Part shown: piece after piece, positions 1 to 11,178 of the stretch
Numbering within the stretch: position 1 is the stretch's first letter
Layout: every line of letters begins with the position of its first letter
Assembly: GCF_000313135.1 (NCBI RefSeq)
Contig: NW_004457554.1
Span: 335,945 to 399,944 of the forward strand
DNA length: 64,000 bases
Source: Acanthamoeba castellanii str. Neff
Lineage: Eukaryota > Discosea > Longamoebia > Acanthamoebidae
Direction: 5' to 3'
Notes under the pieces: model-generated
Told to the model about the DNA's origin: nothing
The model's database searches: none
What the model saw: only the letters and a program-made list of their open reading frames with translations
Translations under genes and position numbers: made by a program

Positions 1-438
1 GTGCAAAGACCCACCCACTACATCCCAATAAAACCAAAGCCACCACCTTCACACTACCAGCCTTCACCCCCTCCTACCCCACTATCCCATGTTTCCCCAG
101 CAGCAGGCTCCCCAGCCCCACCACTAACACCACCCTGTACCTACACAATTCCCCCTTCTGCACACAGGCATGCCACAAGCAACCCTGCCAGTGTGCCCAG
201 CCAATGGGAACAGCAGTCTCCCTCTGGTGGATTATTGGGTGGAACCCAACCAACACTGGTGCAGGAAATGTACTCCCCCAGCCAGATCCTGTGCTCTGTA
301 GACTCCCTATCCCTGCTTTGATTCTCATTGGGCGAAACACTAGACCAATAGCATCCTTCCTGGCCTCCTCTTATACCAGGCTCCTGGCCCACTTCTTTCT
401 CTCATCCAACCCCACTCCCACCTACCCTGCTCCCTCCC

Positions 439-1580
439 TCATGGACAGTCCACTCAATATCAAGTGCAAGAGGGTTAGCCCTGATGATCACCCTAGCCGC
501 CAGGTCATCAGCAACAAGGAAGAAGCAGAGGACATAGAGGAGTTCAGTGGCAACTCAGATAATGACAACAGAGACGGCCATGACAACCTGGCTGACAGGG
601 ACACCATCCTCATCAGTGAACTCTGCCCTGAGGAGTACACTGACGCAGTGTCAAGGCTGCAGGCCATTGGTATTGCTGTTGTTCAGGATGACCTGCCATA
701 TAGCATGCCCATGGCTACCATGGCCCTTGACATTCCTGCACATGAGGTTGAGGAAGTCGCCCTCCTTCTTGCTGTGAAGTGGACAGTGCCAGGGAGGGTC
801 TCCATTGGTTGCTTCTTACTGACCAGCAACCAGATCAAGTTAGCTGTGTGGGTGGCCAACAAGAGCAATGTCGCCATGGTCACTGCTGATGTGCTGGCCA
901 CACACGCCCTCTGCCATGGCATTGAATTTGACCACTGCCTCGTGGCTGTCTCCATGGTCGTCCCTGGGACCTGGACCCTCACACTTGAAGACCCTGACCT
1001 GGCCAACCAGCTGTGCTCCCTGTACAAGGTTGTGCTGTTCAGTAAGGAGCTGAGCATCAGCCCCTGGAAAGAGAGCTTCAGGCAGGCTGAGCATTGGGCC
1101 TATGTCTCAGGCATTGCCAAGACCACCTCCAGGAGAGGAGTAATTGAGTTCTTCTGCCTGAAGTGTGGAGAGGTGACTGATCACCACTTTGGGAAGCTAC
1201 CTGATGGCAGAATGGCTCTGTGGATCACCATCCAGTTCAAAATGGCTAATGGCCTGACCAAGGCCCTCCAATTTGACAGTACACCACCCCCCCTCCCCTT
1301 CCCCCAGCTGCCCCACACAACTACCCACACTCACATCCCCACACAGACTGCAAATGCTTCAACAGCAAATACATATCCATCACAGGCTAGAACTGAAGAG
1401 GAGTGCAAGGTGGATCTCAAGTGCCAAGTTGGCTCAGAGACCAGGCAGGCTGCTAGAGCTGCTGCCCAGCAAGCCTGCCAACAGTGCCAGGCCACCAAGA
1501 GAGCCAGCAACGCTGCTGCTATGGCAGAGTACATGCAGAACGCCCTCCTCCTGGCCCAGAACTTCCCCAGGCGTACCTGA
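439..1580 (+). CDS. Retrotransposon ORF1 protein (gag-like)
   Basis: An open frame of about 380 codons starts at ATG 439 (MDSPLNIKCKR); the same frame is open upstream to about 204, so the true start is uncertain. The N-terminus is acidic, the centre is a mixed alpha/beta-looking region, and near codon 240 there is one CLKC pair followed by HH, which could be a degenerate metal-binding site. The C-terminal third is Pro/Thr-rich and then an Ala/Gln helix. Position ahead of the endonuclease and reverse transcriptase, with its end overlapping the next frame by roughly 100 nt, is the reason for calling it ORF1, whose family role is RNA binding and RNP assembly. I recognise no canonical CCHC knuckle or RRM. 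Codon use is visibly less GC-rich than in host genes. Confidence 0.6.
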
Positions 1581-3216
1581 CAAGGCCCCTGGGCTGTGTG
1601 GCTGCCCCATCACTCTGGCCACCAATGCTGGCCACTCCCAAGCTGCCCCTCCCCTCCTTCGTGGCACCTATTGGACTCTCCTTGTTCTTCTTGTATTCCT
1701 ACAGTTCACTTCAGTGGCAGCAGACACCCACTGTGAGACCCCCCAATACACCACCAGTTGATGCCCACCCCCACCTCAACATTGCCTTCCACTGGTCTGA
1801 AATACAAGGGTACACCCTTGCACTGCCACCTGTTATCTGGAGACGTAAAAAACGGCGTGTGCACTCCCAGTCTAGTCCACCTCTTGCCACTCCACACAGC
1901 AAATTACCCCTTGCGCCCCTTATTGCCCTGCTCCTCACCCTCATGATTAGTGGTGTGGAGGGTCACAATGGTAACTTGGTGGATGTGGACTACTCACCCA
2001 CTGAGCTGATCTCTCCTGTTGACAACTGGCACATAGTCCTTGTACAGGAAACAGGCGTAGTCACAGGCACCCACCCATGCCCTGAGGCAGCTCTCACTGC
2101 TACCCTCAGCCACCACATCTCATTTAACTCTCCACCTCAAGAACGCCTACACAAAAAACAATACCAAGAGAAGGTCCAGAGCCTCACTGCACTCCTATCA
2201 AGTGGAGCTATAGACAATCTGCAGTTCCACACCAAATGTGAGGCGGCCAAGGGAGCCCAAGACTTCCCCTCAGGTGGGCTGGCCATAATGGTGCACCACT
2301 GTGTGTCACACTTCACCCAAATTAACCAGACCTTCTGCTGCGACCCTTTGGGGGGCCTTGTGCTGTGCCACAGAACCATGGCCCTCTCTGCATCAGTCAA
2401 TGGCAAGCTTACATGCTTTCTGAATGTGTACACCCCAGCTGATGGTTATCAGGTGGTCAGCAATTGGATTAACCTCGTCCTTGCCCCCATGCTCTATGAG
2501 GTCCGCCAGCATGGATGGGACATAGTGGCAGGGGGGGACTATAACACCACTCCCACCCCCCTTGATCAAGGCAACCCCAGGCGACACCAGATCTGCCCAG
2601 GCCTGTCCTCCCTCCTCGCCACCGCCAGTGGCCTCACCAACGCCTACCACCACCTCCATCCCACCTGGCCTGAATTCAGCTGGCACAGACTCACCAAAAA
2701 CATGTCCTCCTCCCAAAGCTCGCCCCTCACTTCCCTTCCACTGACATGCTTGAACCAACTGCTATGCTTCCTACCACCTGTAGACGCCCACCACTTCCTC
2801 AGCTTGTGCTGAGCCCTGCACAACAAAACTGTATAGATCTGATCCTGGTCACCAACCCCACCTCCATGCAAGACGTGGACATTAACTGGAACACTGTGCT
2901 AGACTTGGACCATGCCCCAGTCTCTGTCTCCATAACCCTGGAACAGGGCCAGACCAGCCCCCTCTGCCTGTCCTCCATTCAGCCACCAGGGTCTATGCCA
3001 CTGCTAAGCTCAGCTCCCCTGCCACCAAAGCCAAGTTTCAAAACATGCTCAGTAGCTATGTGGGCAAACCTGCTGGAACAGGAAGCTCCCCTCTTGTGGA
3101 AGCATATGCAGCACTCACATTCACCAGTCACAGCGCCCTCTGACACAGTGGCAAGGCTGGGGATAGTGAAGCAGTGGGTGTTGCCTGCTGCTATGCACAC
3201 AAAAGCATCAAAATAG
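1484..3216 (+). pseudogene. ORF2 N-terminus: APE-type endonuclease, frameshifted
   Basis: This part encodes the target-nicking endonuclease of the element. The first frame (to 2812) shows the catalytic Glu in LVQETGVV near nt 2040 and the Asp/Asn pair in GGDYNT near nt 2532. The last conserved blocks, IDLILVTN (about 2836) and LDLDHAPVSV (about 2905), lie in another frame. These are the expected landmarks of exonuclease-endonuclease-phosphatase enzymes, in the right order. A frameshift near 2.70-2.76 kb separates them, and the second frame stops at 3216, so the copy is inactive. The stretch 3217-3589 continues the linker in a third frame (about 3402-3620) with a readable FWHKLRN segment before the RT. 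Confidence 0.75.
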
Positions 3217-3589
3217 CCAATTATGTGACTGCGTGCCTTGCAAGTGGCCTGCCAGCCACAATCACTCTCTGCATGCGCCAGTTGGCGTGTGGACCAGAGT
3301 GGGCTTGATGCAAACTCCCCACCAGCACCTCCCATGCATGCCTATCCACATACCTCACTGCAATAAATAGCGTCAAAAAAAGGCTGGGCAAGCAACTCAA
3401 TATGGAATGGTGTAAATGCTTCTCTGACAACACTGACCACATGATTGCCAATGCCACCCTCTCCTCCCCTAAAGACCTGTCTAACTTCTGGCATAAGCTC
3501 AGAAATGTCAAACCAATCAGGCCTACTACTAAAGTGACAGCCATGGTGGATGGCCAGACCTGCTCATTCTGCAATGTTGTCTGTGACTT

Positions 3590-5157
3590 TTGGGCCAATC
3601 AGTATGCCTCCACGTCTGTGAAAAGCCCTGGTTTCAAACCCAGCCCCTGGTCATCCCTGACAAAGCCACTGTCGCCCTCACCACAGACATCTCAATGACC
3701 AAGTACCTGGCTGCACTATCCTCTGCTAAGTTGGGAGCGCCAAGCACTGACGGCATTGATGCTGCCATGCTCAAGGCTGCTAACGGCGACATCCACCAAC
3801 ACATGCTGGAGGGTATGAACAAAATCCTCATGCCAGGAGCGGAGGTCCCCAAAGAGTGGCGCAAGGCCAGAATCGTGCTCATCCCTAAAGACGGTTCCCC
3901 CACAAACCCCGCCAACTATAGGCCCATCTCTCTGTTGCAAACCTCATACAAAATCTTCACCAAGATCATCACTAACCGCCTCTCAAGTGTGGCCAACCAG
4001 TTCATCCTAACAAACTCCCAGCTAGGATTCTGTACTGGCATGTCAGCCCAGTCAGCCCTGCGCGTCATGGTAGACATTATTGAAGATTCTAATAGACACA
4101 ACAGCGAGCTCCAGGTAGCGTTTATTGACTTCAAAAAAGTGTTTGATTCGGTTCATCACAAAGCCCTCCTGGAATCCCTGGATTATTATGGGCTGGGCGC
4201 ACGCCTGATCGACCTCATCAGCCGGCTGTACAATAACTGCAAATCAGACATGTTTCTGAACCACAGCACCAGTAGCACTTTCCCTATCAACCGAGGGGTC
4301 CGCCAAGGCGACACTCTGTCGCCCCTTCTCTTCATCCTCATCCTTAACCCACTGCTCAAGTGGATCAAGAGGGGCGAATCCGGCCACCAATTCCCAAACG
4401 GTCTCACCATCCTGGTAGTGGCTTATTGTGACGATGTCGCTCTAGTCGGGCGTAAGGCCGAAGATCTGGAGGAATCGACCCGCAAGTTGGCCCTGTTCAG
4501 TGCTTGGGCTGGCCTGGAGGTCAACCCCAGTAAATCCGCGCACACGTGCTCCCGGGCCAGCAGACCTGCCGTCCTGCGCGTGCCTGACACAACAAGCGCC
4601 ACGGGGTCCACCACCATCCCCCTTGTTGCCCAACCCGCCAACTACAGGTACATGGGCGTGGCGCTCAACCTTGACCTCAATTGGGCCGCCCAAATGGCAC
4701 AAACAAAGAACCGGGTCACCAAATACCTTGGCCTCATCACTCACCAGCGCTTATCCACCGACAACCGGATCTACATTAGCAATGTAGCCATCAATGCCCT
4801 CGTTGGGTACAGTATGTGCGTTGTGCAATACCCGCAAAGCTGGCTCTCTAGTGTGCAGCGGTCCATCATCACAGCACTCAAGCGATCCACGCGCATTCCT
4901 GCGAACATGGACGAAGAGCCTTTCCTAATGGCCCCCGATGAGGGCGGCCGGGGACTCATCAGCCTCATCGACCTTCAAAATGCCATCCTGTGCGCCCGCA
5001 CTGCCCAAGAGCTTGCCTCGCAGGCTCTCAGCTCCCGCACCATCCACGCAACCTGGTACCACGCCTTTGTGTACAACAACAGCCACATAGGCCGTTGGAC
5101 CACAGCCATCAGGGAGATGGGTTGGCAGGCCTGGCCCAGAACAAGCGACCTGGACTG
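3590..5157 (+). pseudogene. ORF2 reverse transcriptase domain
   Basis: The longest intact piece of ORF2. The conserved blocks are PKEWRKARIVLIPKDG and NYRPISLL (fingers), AFIDFKKVFDSV (motif A, catalytic Asp), NRGVRQGDTLSPLLF (motif B), AYCDDVALVG (motif C; YCDD instead of the common YADD/FADD), and a thumb-like region with YRYMGVALNLDLNW. Two catalytic Asp pairs are present and no stop interrupts about 520 codons, so this part is much better preserved than the endonuclease. The frame runs on to a stop at 5380, but beyond about 5157 it is out of phase with RNase H because of the fold-back scar at 5115-5260. Confidence 0.88.
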
Positions 5158-5260
5158 GGTGGGCCACTTTGTCGCCGACCCCGCCCTTGCCCACGCACTG
5201 GTCAGCAAGGGCATTTTCAGTCCAGGTCGCTTGTTCTGGGCCAGGCCTGCCAACCCATCT
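5115..5260. repeat. Perfect 43-bp inverted repeat, arms 5115-5157 and 5218-5260
   Basis: The 43 bases at 5115-5157 recur as their exact reverse complement at 5218-5260, with a 60-bp spacer between. The left arm is in frame with the reverse transcriptase (…GWQAWPRTSDLDW). The right arm is the antisense of that coding sequence and sits directly before the RNase H reading frame, which is shifted relative to RT. The N-terminal strand of RNase H, with its first catalytic Asp, is not seen. This looks like a deletion sealed by fold-back or template-switch synthesis, though an assembly artefact is possible. Confidence 0.85.
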
Positions 5261-6252
5261 GCGTGGCCACGGATTCCAAAGCCAGCATCGACGCCATCTC
5301 TAACTGGCACACGTGGAAACCTGGAAGGCGCTCCAAGCAGGAGGGACGTGGTGCCATTGAGCACATCACCACACTTGTAGAACAGCTCCACTGCAGTGGG
5401 CGCTCCGTCAGGTTCCAACATATATACAGCCACGTTAGCTGTAAACTCAGCGCAGCCACTGCCCTAGGGGAGGCTGAAAGGTTCCAAGCCAAATTGCAAG
5501 TCCTCAAAAGCGAGCTGTGGGGACCCTTCCAGCCGTGGGTAGAAGGCAACGAGGGCGCCGACCGGCTGGCAGGACTGGGCCACTCCAAGCCGTACGCTGT
5601 GGAACCGTGGACAGTGCCGGCGCTCGCGGACGCCGTCACCATCTTTGACAGCGACGGTCATGTCATCGAGGGTAACTTGAGCCGCAAAGCGATAGCACTC
5701 AGGTCTAAAAGCTGGACCCTAGCTATGCGCCGGAAGCCAGTACGGGGGGCGGTCCTCCGTGACACGCACACTGATAGAGCCGCTACCCACTCCGCCCTAG
5801 ATGGCAGCCGCGACCCCATCACAAGGAGCATGGGCAACTTCCTGCACAAGGCCCGATACGGCGCACTGCCGCTTAAGCACACTAGACACCGACTGTACTG
5901 GGGCAAAGCAGAGGACGGATCCAGGGTAGCCAGATCCCCACCGACCAACACGCGATCGGACAGAAAGAGGCTCACCAAGTGGATGGCTCGACAAATACAG
6001 TTCGGCGACCAGACATGCCATCTCTGCGCTGCGGGGGCCAAGGAGACCACCGCCCACGTCCTGGGCGGAGAGTGCAGCCTGCATGACCCCAACGACCTCA
6101 TCACCGGCCACAAGGTCAGAGACCTCATCCGTGCGCAGGCCTCCTCCCACTCAGCGTACGTGGACCACATCCCGCTCTGGTTTCCCCACGGGAGCGCACC
6201 CGACAGCCCCTTCCTGCTCACCATGGATACGTTCTCCAACCTGATCGTATAA
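5261..6252 (+). pseudogene. ORF2 RNase H domain and Cys/His motif
   Basis: The frame reads CVATDSKASIDAI at its start (a TDS catalytic Asp), then HIYSHV, and after an insertion of about 40 residues EGNEGADRLAGLG, the GNExAD block that closes an RNase H active site. Further on CHLC and, 13 residues later, HVLGGEC give a CCHC-like metal-binding motif (about nt 6016-6076), common after RNase H in this class. The domain would remove the RNA strand during element copying. It begins right after the antisense arm of the inverted repeat and lacks the first beta strand, so it is truncated as well as out of frame with RT. It stops at 6250-6252. Confidence 0.75.
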
Positions 6253-6259
6253 CAAGCTC

Positions 6260-6475
6260 ATGGGCGGGCTAGGGTATGTACCGTCAGACCTCCACAAGGC
6301 CCTAGGGTACTTCGGAATAGCCAACCGGGGCGCCCTCATCAGAGACATCGCGGCCTGCGTCGCCAAAGCCGCCTACGACAAGTGGAGACGCAGGTGCAAC
6401 GAACTGGTCGCTAGCAACTCCTGGAAGGCGGCGAACGAACAAGCGGAAACTCTAGTTAGCGCTGGCATTGGATAA
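6260..6475 (+). pseudogene. Probable ORF2 C-terminal remnant
   Basis: A 71-codon frame follows the RNase H stop by 7 nt in another phase. It reads as a plausible alpha-helical tail (DLHKALGYFGIANRG, AAYDKWRRRCNEL) and, like the rest of the 3' part, is rich in CpG. I read it as the true C-terminus of ORF2 cut off by a small indel rather than as a gene. There is no recognisable domain. Confidence 0.45.
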
Positions 6476-6566
6476 GCAAATACCCCTCCGGGCGCTTCTC
6501 CGCCCCCCGACGTGAGAAGGGAGGTCCGCCTCTAGACTCGCCTAGCGCGAGCCCTTCTCGTCGACA

Positions 6567-6586
6567 ATTACAAACAAACAAACAAC
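6567..6586 (+). repeat. ACAA-type microsatellite tail of the retrotransposon
   Basis: An AATTACAAACAAACAAACAAC tract in shortened form (ACAA repeats) lies about 90 bp after the last element frame. Short tandem tails of this kind mark the 3' end of many poly(A)-less LINEs. It gives the best estimate of the element's 3' boundary. The next host start codon is at 6628. Confidence 0.5.
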
Positions 6587-6627
6587 TTTAGGTTTTTCCT
6601 TTTCTCTTTTTTTTTAACTTGGCCGGA

Positions 6628-7738
6628 ATGGACCGCGACGAACAACCCCCTGCTGCTCCCGTTGAAACGGCCGACTCCACGACAGAAGCTCCCCCGTCCG
6701 ACAAGCGCAAGACGTGGCTCAAGAGCCCTGCCTTCGTGTCCAGGTACTCCCCCCCTCACTCTACTTTTTTTCTATTGTTTTTATTTATTTGATTTGTTTT
6801 ACTGCTTGCAGTTAGTTTGGTTCGTTCTGTCTGTGCTGATGTGTGACGTGTGCCGTGGCCACCACGGCTCAGTTCGCAGTTGCTGGAACTGCTGAAGGGC
6901 GACGCGGACGCGGACGATGGCGCCGACAAGGCCAAGGAGGAGGAGCAGGAGGAGCTGCAGGTGGGGGACCTCCTCTCCGGCGGAGTAGCACAGAAGGCGG
7001 CCGCCGCCACCACAGGCCAGGGCGAGACGACGGAGAGCAGCACCGGAACGGCGCCCACCGAGAGGGGCGCCGACGTGGACCCCTTTGAAGCCCCTCTTCG
7101 CGCGGTAAGGGCCACACACTCACCAACCAACAAGTCTGTTCGTGTTGTGTGTTGCGTGTGTTGCGTGTTGTGTTGTAGTGTGTGTTGTGTTGTGTTGTGT
7201 TGTGTCTGACGCGAGGAGGCGGCGGCAGGAGGTGGAGGATCCGTTCCTGCCGGAGGCCGATCCCGTGGGCGAGGAGGAGGACGACGAGGACATCTTTCTC
7301 TCGCAGACCGAGGAGGAAACCAAGCGCGAGGCCGCCATCGAAGCTGCGGTCATCCGGTACTGGACTGCTCCTCCACGCGGCCTGCCGGTGCTGCTGCTCA
7401 ACCCCTTGTCTGCGCACAGCTGACCTCGGTCGTTGCGCAGGGAGGTCTTCGGCGCGCCTGACCTCAAGTCTCTCTTCGCTGCTGTCACAACGACCAACCC
7501 ACCGAGCGGAGATGCTGGCGATGACGACAACGACGACGATCATAGCGGCGCCAGCGAAGAAGTGTCTGCGGTCGCAAAGAAAAGAAAGAGATTCGACGAG
7601 GACGACGATCACAATGACAACAAGCGGGAGGGCGCGGAAGCTGGCGAGGGTTGCGACGGAACGCAGGAGAAGGCCTTGAAAAAGACGAGGAAGGAAGACG
7701 ACGCCGTTAGTGCGACCACCGGGGCAGCCGAGAGTTGA
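6628..7738 (+). CDS. Unrecognised acidic, low-complexity protein (probably nuclear)
   Basis: Four exons are inferred: 6628-6742, 6873-7104, 7229-7357 and 7441-7738. The protein opens MDRDEQPPAAP, has a helix around SSQLLELLKGDADADD, a conserved-looking block EVEDPFLPEADPVGEEEDD, a helix EEETKREAAIEAAVIREVFG followed by APDLKSLFAAV, and a highly acidic tail with a KKRKRF basic cluster that could be a nuclear localisation signal. Intron 2 is a GTGTT-rich repeat. I recognise no family. The EAAVIREVFGAPDLKSLF segment is the part most likely to be conserved. The gene is convergent with the CCDC43-like gene 136 bp downstream, and a retrotransposon abuts its 5' end. Function unknown. Confidence 0.65.
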
Positions 7739-7874
7739 GTGTGTGAAGCTCTCGTTAGCTGAGCGCGGGGAGTTGAGTGTGGTCGTGTAAAGCATTTTGG
7801 GGGGGCGCGCTGCCTCGGTAAAATACACTACTCTCCTCCTACGCGCGGCCGAAGGCTTCATTGGCTCGCTCGCA

Positions 7875-8893
7875 TCAAAGCCTTCGCTTTTCCCTCTTCT
7901 CGGTCTTGCGCTTTCGCTTCTCCTTCTTCTCCTGGTCCTTGAGCAGGAGCTCCTTTTCGCGGAGGACCTTTTGCTGGTGCTTCTCCCGCGCCTTCTCCCG
8001 CTGCGCCTGCGACTCCTGCACAATCTTGCTCACGTTGTCGTTTTGCTCCACGTCTGCACCGCGAAAGGAGGAGGAGGAGAAGAGAGAAAAAGAGCACGCA
8101 AGGTCAGGCATGGCGCCGGGACCTTAAACAAGCTTGGCTGCGCTTGGGCGCAAGAGTGAGCGAGAGGAGGAAGGCGGCACCTGCGGTGTCCTGCACATCG
8201 CACAGGTTTTCGGTGAGGACGATGTCGCCGTGCTCGTCGGTCGTTTCGATCTGGTAGCCGTAGCGCTCGAGCAGCTCCCGCCTCTTCAGCCTCTCCTCCT
8301 TCGAGAGCTGATGTTCCGCCCTGTGTCGCACGCACGTACAACACACGACACGACACGACACGACCAACGACACGACACACACCAACGCACCGCACCCACG
8401 AGGGTAAGGAGTCGAGCTGCTGCCGTCACGGAACAAAGCGTGAGCAAAAAGCGAGGGTTTGCATACGCTCGTTGCTTGGCCTTTTCCTCGCGCTCCTTCT
8501 GTTGCTGGAGCTGGACTGCCTTCAGCTGCTCGGTTTCCTGCTTCTTCTTTTCCTCCTGCTCGGCATTCTTGGCGTCTTCGATCTTGTTCCAGTGGGCCAT
8601 CAGCTCATCTCCGAAGGCCGTCAGATCTTCCTCCTACGGAGAAAAAAATGTAAAGAAAAAAGAACATTCCATCTCAGATTTTGTACCATCTCTTCACGTG
8701 CCGTCAATGGGGGGGGGGCAATAAGTACGGAAGAGGAGGCAAGAAATTCGAGCACGGCGTCTTTCTTTTCGTCGGGCTGGTAGGTGTCCTCCTTGAGTAT
8801 ACTTTCTACGTACCCGACATAGGCCTCATCTTCAAGCTTCACCCGGCTCAAAGCATCGCACAGCCACGCATGGAATGCCGCCTCATCTGCCAT
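7875..8893 (-). CDS. CCDC43-like coiled-coil protein
   Basis: Four exons on the minus strand: 8893-8729, 8633-8467, 8320-8181 and 8053-7875. The N-terminal block AWLCDALSRVKLEDEAYVGY…ILKED matches the start of the CCDC43 family (a WL…L…L…D…YG.YI..IL pattern). The middle is a Lys/Glu/Gln helix (AEQEEKKKQETEQLK), then a short conserved stretch (YGYQIETTDEHGD), and the C-terminus is a basic coiled coil (VSKIVQESQAQREKAREKHQ) ending EKREKRRL, as in the animal proteins. The cellular role is poorly defined in the family. An intron holds a GACCAACGACACGACAC repeat shared with other genes. Identity is by motif pattern and length (about 220 residues), not by search. Confidence 0.75.
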
Positions 8894-8973
8894 CTTATTG
8901 CGCAGTTTACAACGAAGAAAAAGAAAAAAGGCCCAAAAATAATAAATACAAAACAGCCGGCTTTTTCGCAACG

Positions 8974-11033
8974 TCAGCGGGCGTGGAGGTACAGCTGCCA
9001 GTAGAAGAAGACCCGCCCGAAGGGGCGGTTGGCGAATGAGCTGCGGATGCGCAGCTTCGCGCCCGGGCGAAGGACCAGGCTTGTCGGGTACTGGCGGTCC
9101 ATGGCGGCAATGAGGCCGCTCTTCTCGTAGGTCACCTGCAGCTCCATGAGCTGGCTCTCTGACTCCTCTGCCCCGGAGGTGCTCACCTCCAGCAGCTGGC
9201 TTGACAGTGCCCCGATCTGCGTGAAACCTGTGTACCACCACCACGACCACCCACCAGGTGGATCCCTTTAAACACCATTGTGCCGTGGTGTGTGCTTTAC
9301 GCGCTCGCTCGTTGTCGTCGACACCTGGTGAGTGGCGTGTGTCGTACCATAGGCCAGAATGACCTGCTCGGCCTGTGATGGACTCCACTCCACGTCGTAG
9401 GACCACTGTGCTGACGTGGCATCTGTTCTCGTTCCCGCATGGGAACAACAGTCCGCATTACGACACACGACACACGCCATAACGACCACAAACGGGTGAG
9501 CGCCAGTAACAGGACAAGAGCGGGAGGGTAAGGCTGTGCCGGGCGTGCCATCTTGGGGCAAAAGGAAGCCGTTGGGGTTGCTGCTGTTGGTGACATCCGA
9601 CGAACCGAGGGCCTGGTAGCGCACCTTGGATGACCAGCGTCAGGCCCTCCTCGTCAGACACAGTGTGCTGTGTCGTGTCGTACGTGTGTGCGCATGTGCG
9701 TGTGTGCGTGCGGGTACCTCTTGCATCTCCTCCTTGATGGCAGTGGCCAGGGGGGAATAAGTGATGTTGAGGAGAACGGCGACGGTGAGATTGGCTCCGG
9801 CCACCTGTCCCCAACTGCTGTACAGCCTGCAGCGGAGCGACCAGCGCTCGCCCTTATGCGACCAACCAACCAACCAATACCGACCAATCAAGCAAGGTGG
9901 GGCGCCACGTGGTGAGCTCCTTCCTGGCCGTCTCCTCTCGCCACACACACGCGCGCGCGCGGTGTGGGGCTGTACCTCGGGGGAGTGTATGTAGTAGCCC
10001 TGCGGGAGGCGCACAGACTCCTTCGACCCCTCGGGTCCCAGGGCGACCAGGACCCGGCCCTCGCCGTGCGTGCTGCTGCTGCTGTTGGTGCTGTCGTGGT
10101 CATCGGCAGAGGCCGAGAGGACCATGTAGGAGCGGTACACCTGCTCGAGCGGGACAGCCCTGCCCGCCTCGTCCACGAGCTGCAGCCGCACCTGGTGGAG
10201 GGCCAGAGCCCGGCCCGGCTCTGGTCGGCTTACGTTGGCCAGCACGAACTCCTGCTGCCCCACCACCACCACCACATACCACCCACCACATACCACCCAC
10301 CACATACCACCCACCACATACCACCCACCACATACCACACATTCAAATCACGCCGGGAGGGGGGGGGTAAAGGCCCTGGAGTGAGCACGCGGGAGATGAA
10401 GAGAGAGAGAGAGAGAGGCGTGAGGGCGTGCCAGGTGCTGCCCCACGGGCAACGTCAATGCCTGCGTCTGGTATACGAACAGGCGCCCATGAGGGTACAC
10501 CACTGTGGACCCCCACCATCACCACCAAGCGCTGCATCAGACCCCATGGGCAAAGCTTTCCGGAGCGGGGAAGAAGGAGACTGAAGACTGAAGAAGAAGA
10601 GTGGTACGTACGGTCGGGGTGCCTGGAGGCTCGGGTGGCGTTGTGGAGGACGAGGAAGGTGCCGGCCAGGAGGATGAGTGCGCCCACGAGCACGAAGAAG
10701 GCCCACAGGGCCAGCTCGCTCTTTCGCGCGGCACCCCAGCTTCGCCAGCCTCCGCCAATCGGCCCCGAAACTGCGCCGTCGGTGATGAACACTTCATCGT
10801 CGTCTTGCTCCAGCTGCGCGGGGTGGCGGCCCCCTCCGTCTAAACTCTTCCTACTCGGCCGCGAGTAGGAGGACGACCGCCGGCTCCTTCTACCCTCTTC
10901 CTCTTCCTCCTCGCTCCCCTGGACACCACCACCACCACCACCGAGAGGGCGCAGTCTCGTTCCCTCTCCGCTGTTGGCCTCTTCGTCCGAGTCTGTGTCG
11001 TCGTCGCTGCTGTGGTACCGTTCTCTCTTCTCC
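8974..11033 (-). CDS. Type II membrane protein, weakly SURNod19-like
   Basis: Exon 1 (11033-10612) encodes an acidic, Ser/Arg-rich cytosolic tail (MEKRERYHSSDDDTDSDEE) and one membrane segment (LALWAFFVLVGALILLAGTF), with no signal peptide, so the rest should face the lumen or outside. Later exons encode VLANVSRPEPGRALALHQ, LVDEAGRAVPLEQVYRSY, GPEGSKESVRLPQGYYI, LTVAVLLNITYSPLATAI, SAQWSYDVEWSPSQAEQVI, and a last part ending FGRVFFYWQLYLHAR. The pattern of an L.NV…P….LHQ…VDE.G..VPL…Y block, a GSE-like block and a later W..D.EW block resembles plant and fungal SURNod19 proteins, whose function is unclear. This link is weak. Exon edges in the middle are uncertain. One intron carries a 14-bp minisatellite (10273-10340). 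Confidence 0.5.
10273..10340. repeat. 14-bp minisatellite, almost five copies
   Basis: The unit CACATACCACCCAC occurs four times without change (10273-10328) and then as a partial copy. It lies in an intron of the SURNod19-like gene next to a simple CCA run. Copy number is likely to vary between strains. Confidence 0.95.
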
Positions 11034-11178
11034 ATCTAACGCGCTTTCTTCTCCTTTTGATTTTCTCATTTTGCATTTTGTTTTCTCGAGAGAAGAGCAG
11101 AATGTCGACAAAAAAGTTGTTAAATTGTCATTCAAGTGTAGAGTTGCGTGGAGGACGCAGCAGGGCAGAGACATCATT

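Larger units (their letters stand above)
1..6586 (+). mobile_element. Degenerate non-LTR (LINE-type) retrotransposon, 5' end outside the window
   Basis: The segment carries, in order, an ORF1-like protein, an APE-type endonuclease, a reverse transcriptase, an RNase H domain and a Cys/His motif, then an ACAA-type tail at about 6567-6586. RNase H after the RT points to an RNase H-bearing LINE lineage (I/R1/Tad-like in layout; clade not assigned). ORF2 is broken by frameshifts near 2.7, 3.2, 3.6, 5.2 and 6.25 kb, so this copy cannot make a full protein. Unlike every host gene in the window it has no spliceosomal introns. CpG is scarce in the first 3.6 kb and common after it. No 5' boundary or target-site duplication can be seen because the window opens inside the element. 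The 3' end lies about 40 bp before the ATG of the next gene. Confidence 0.9.
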
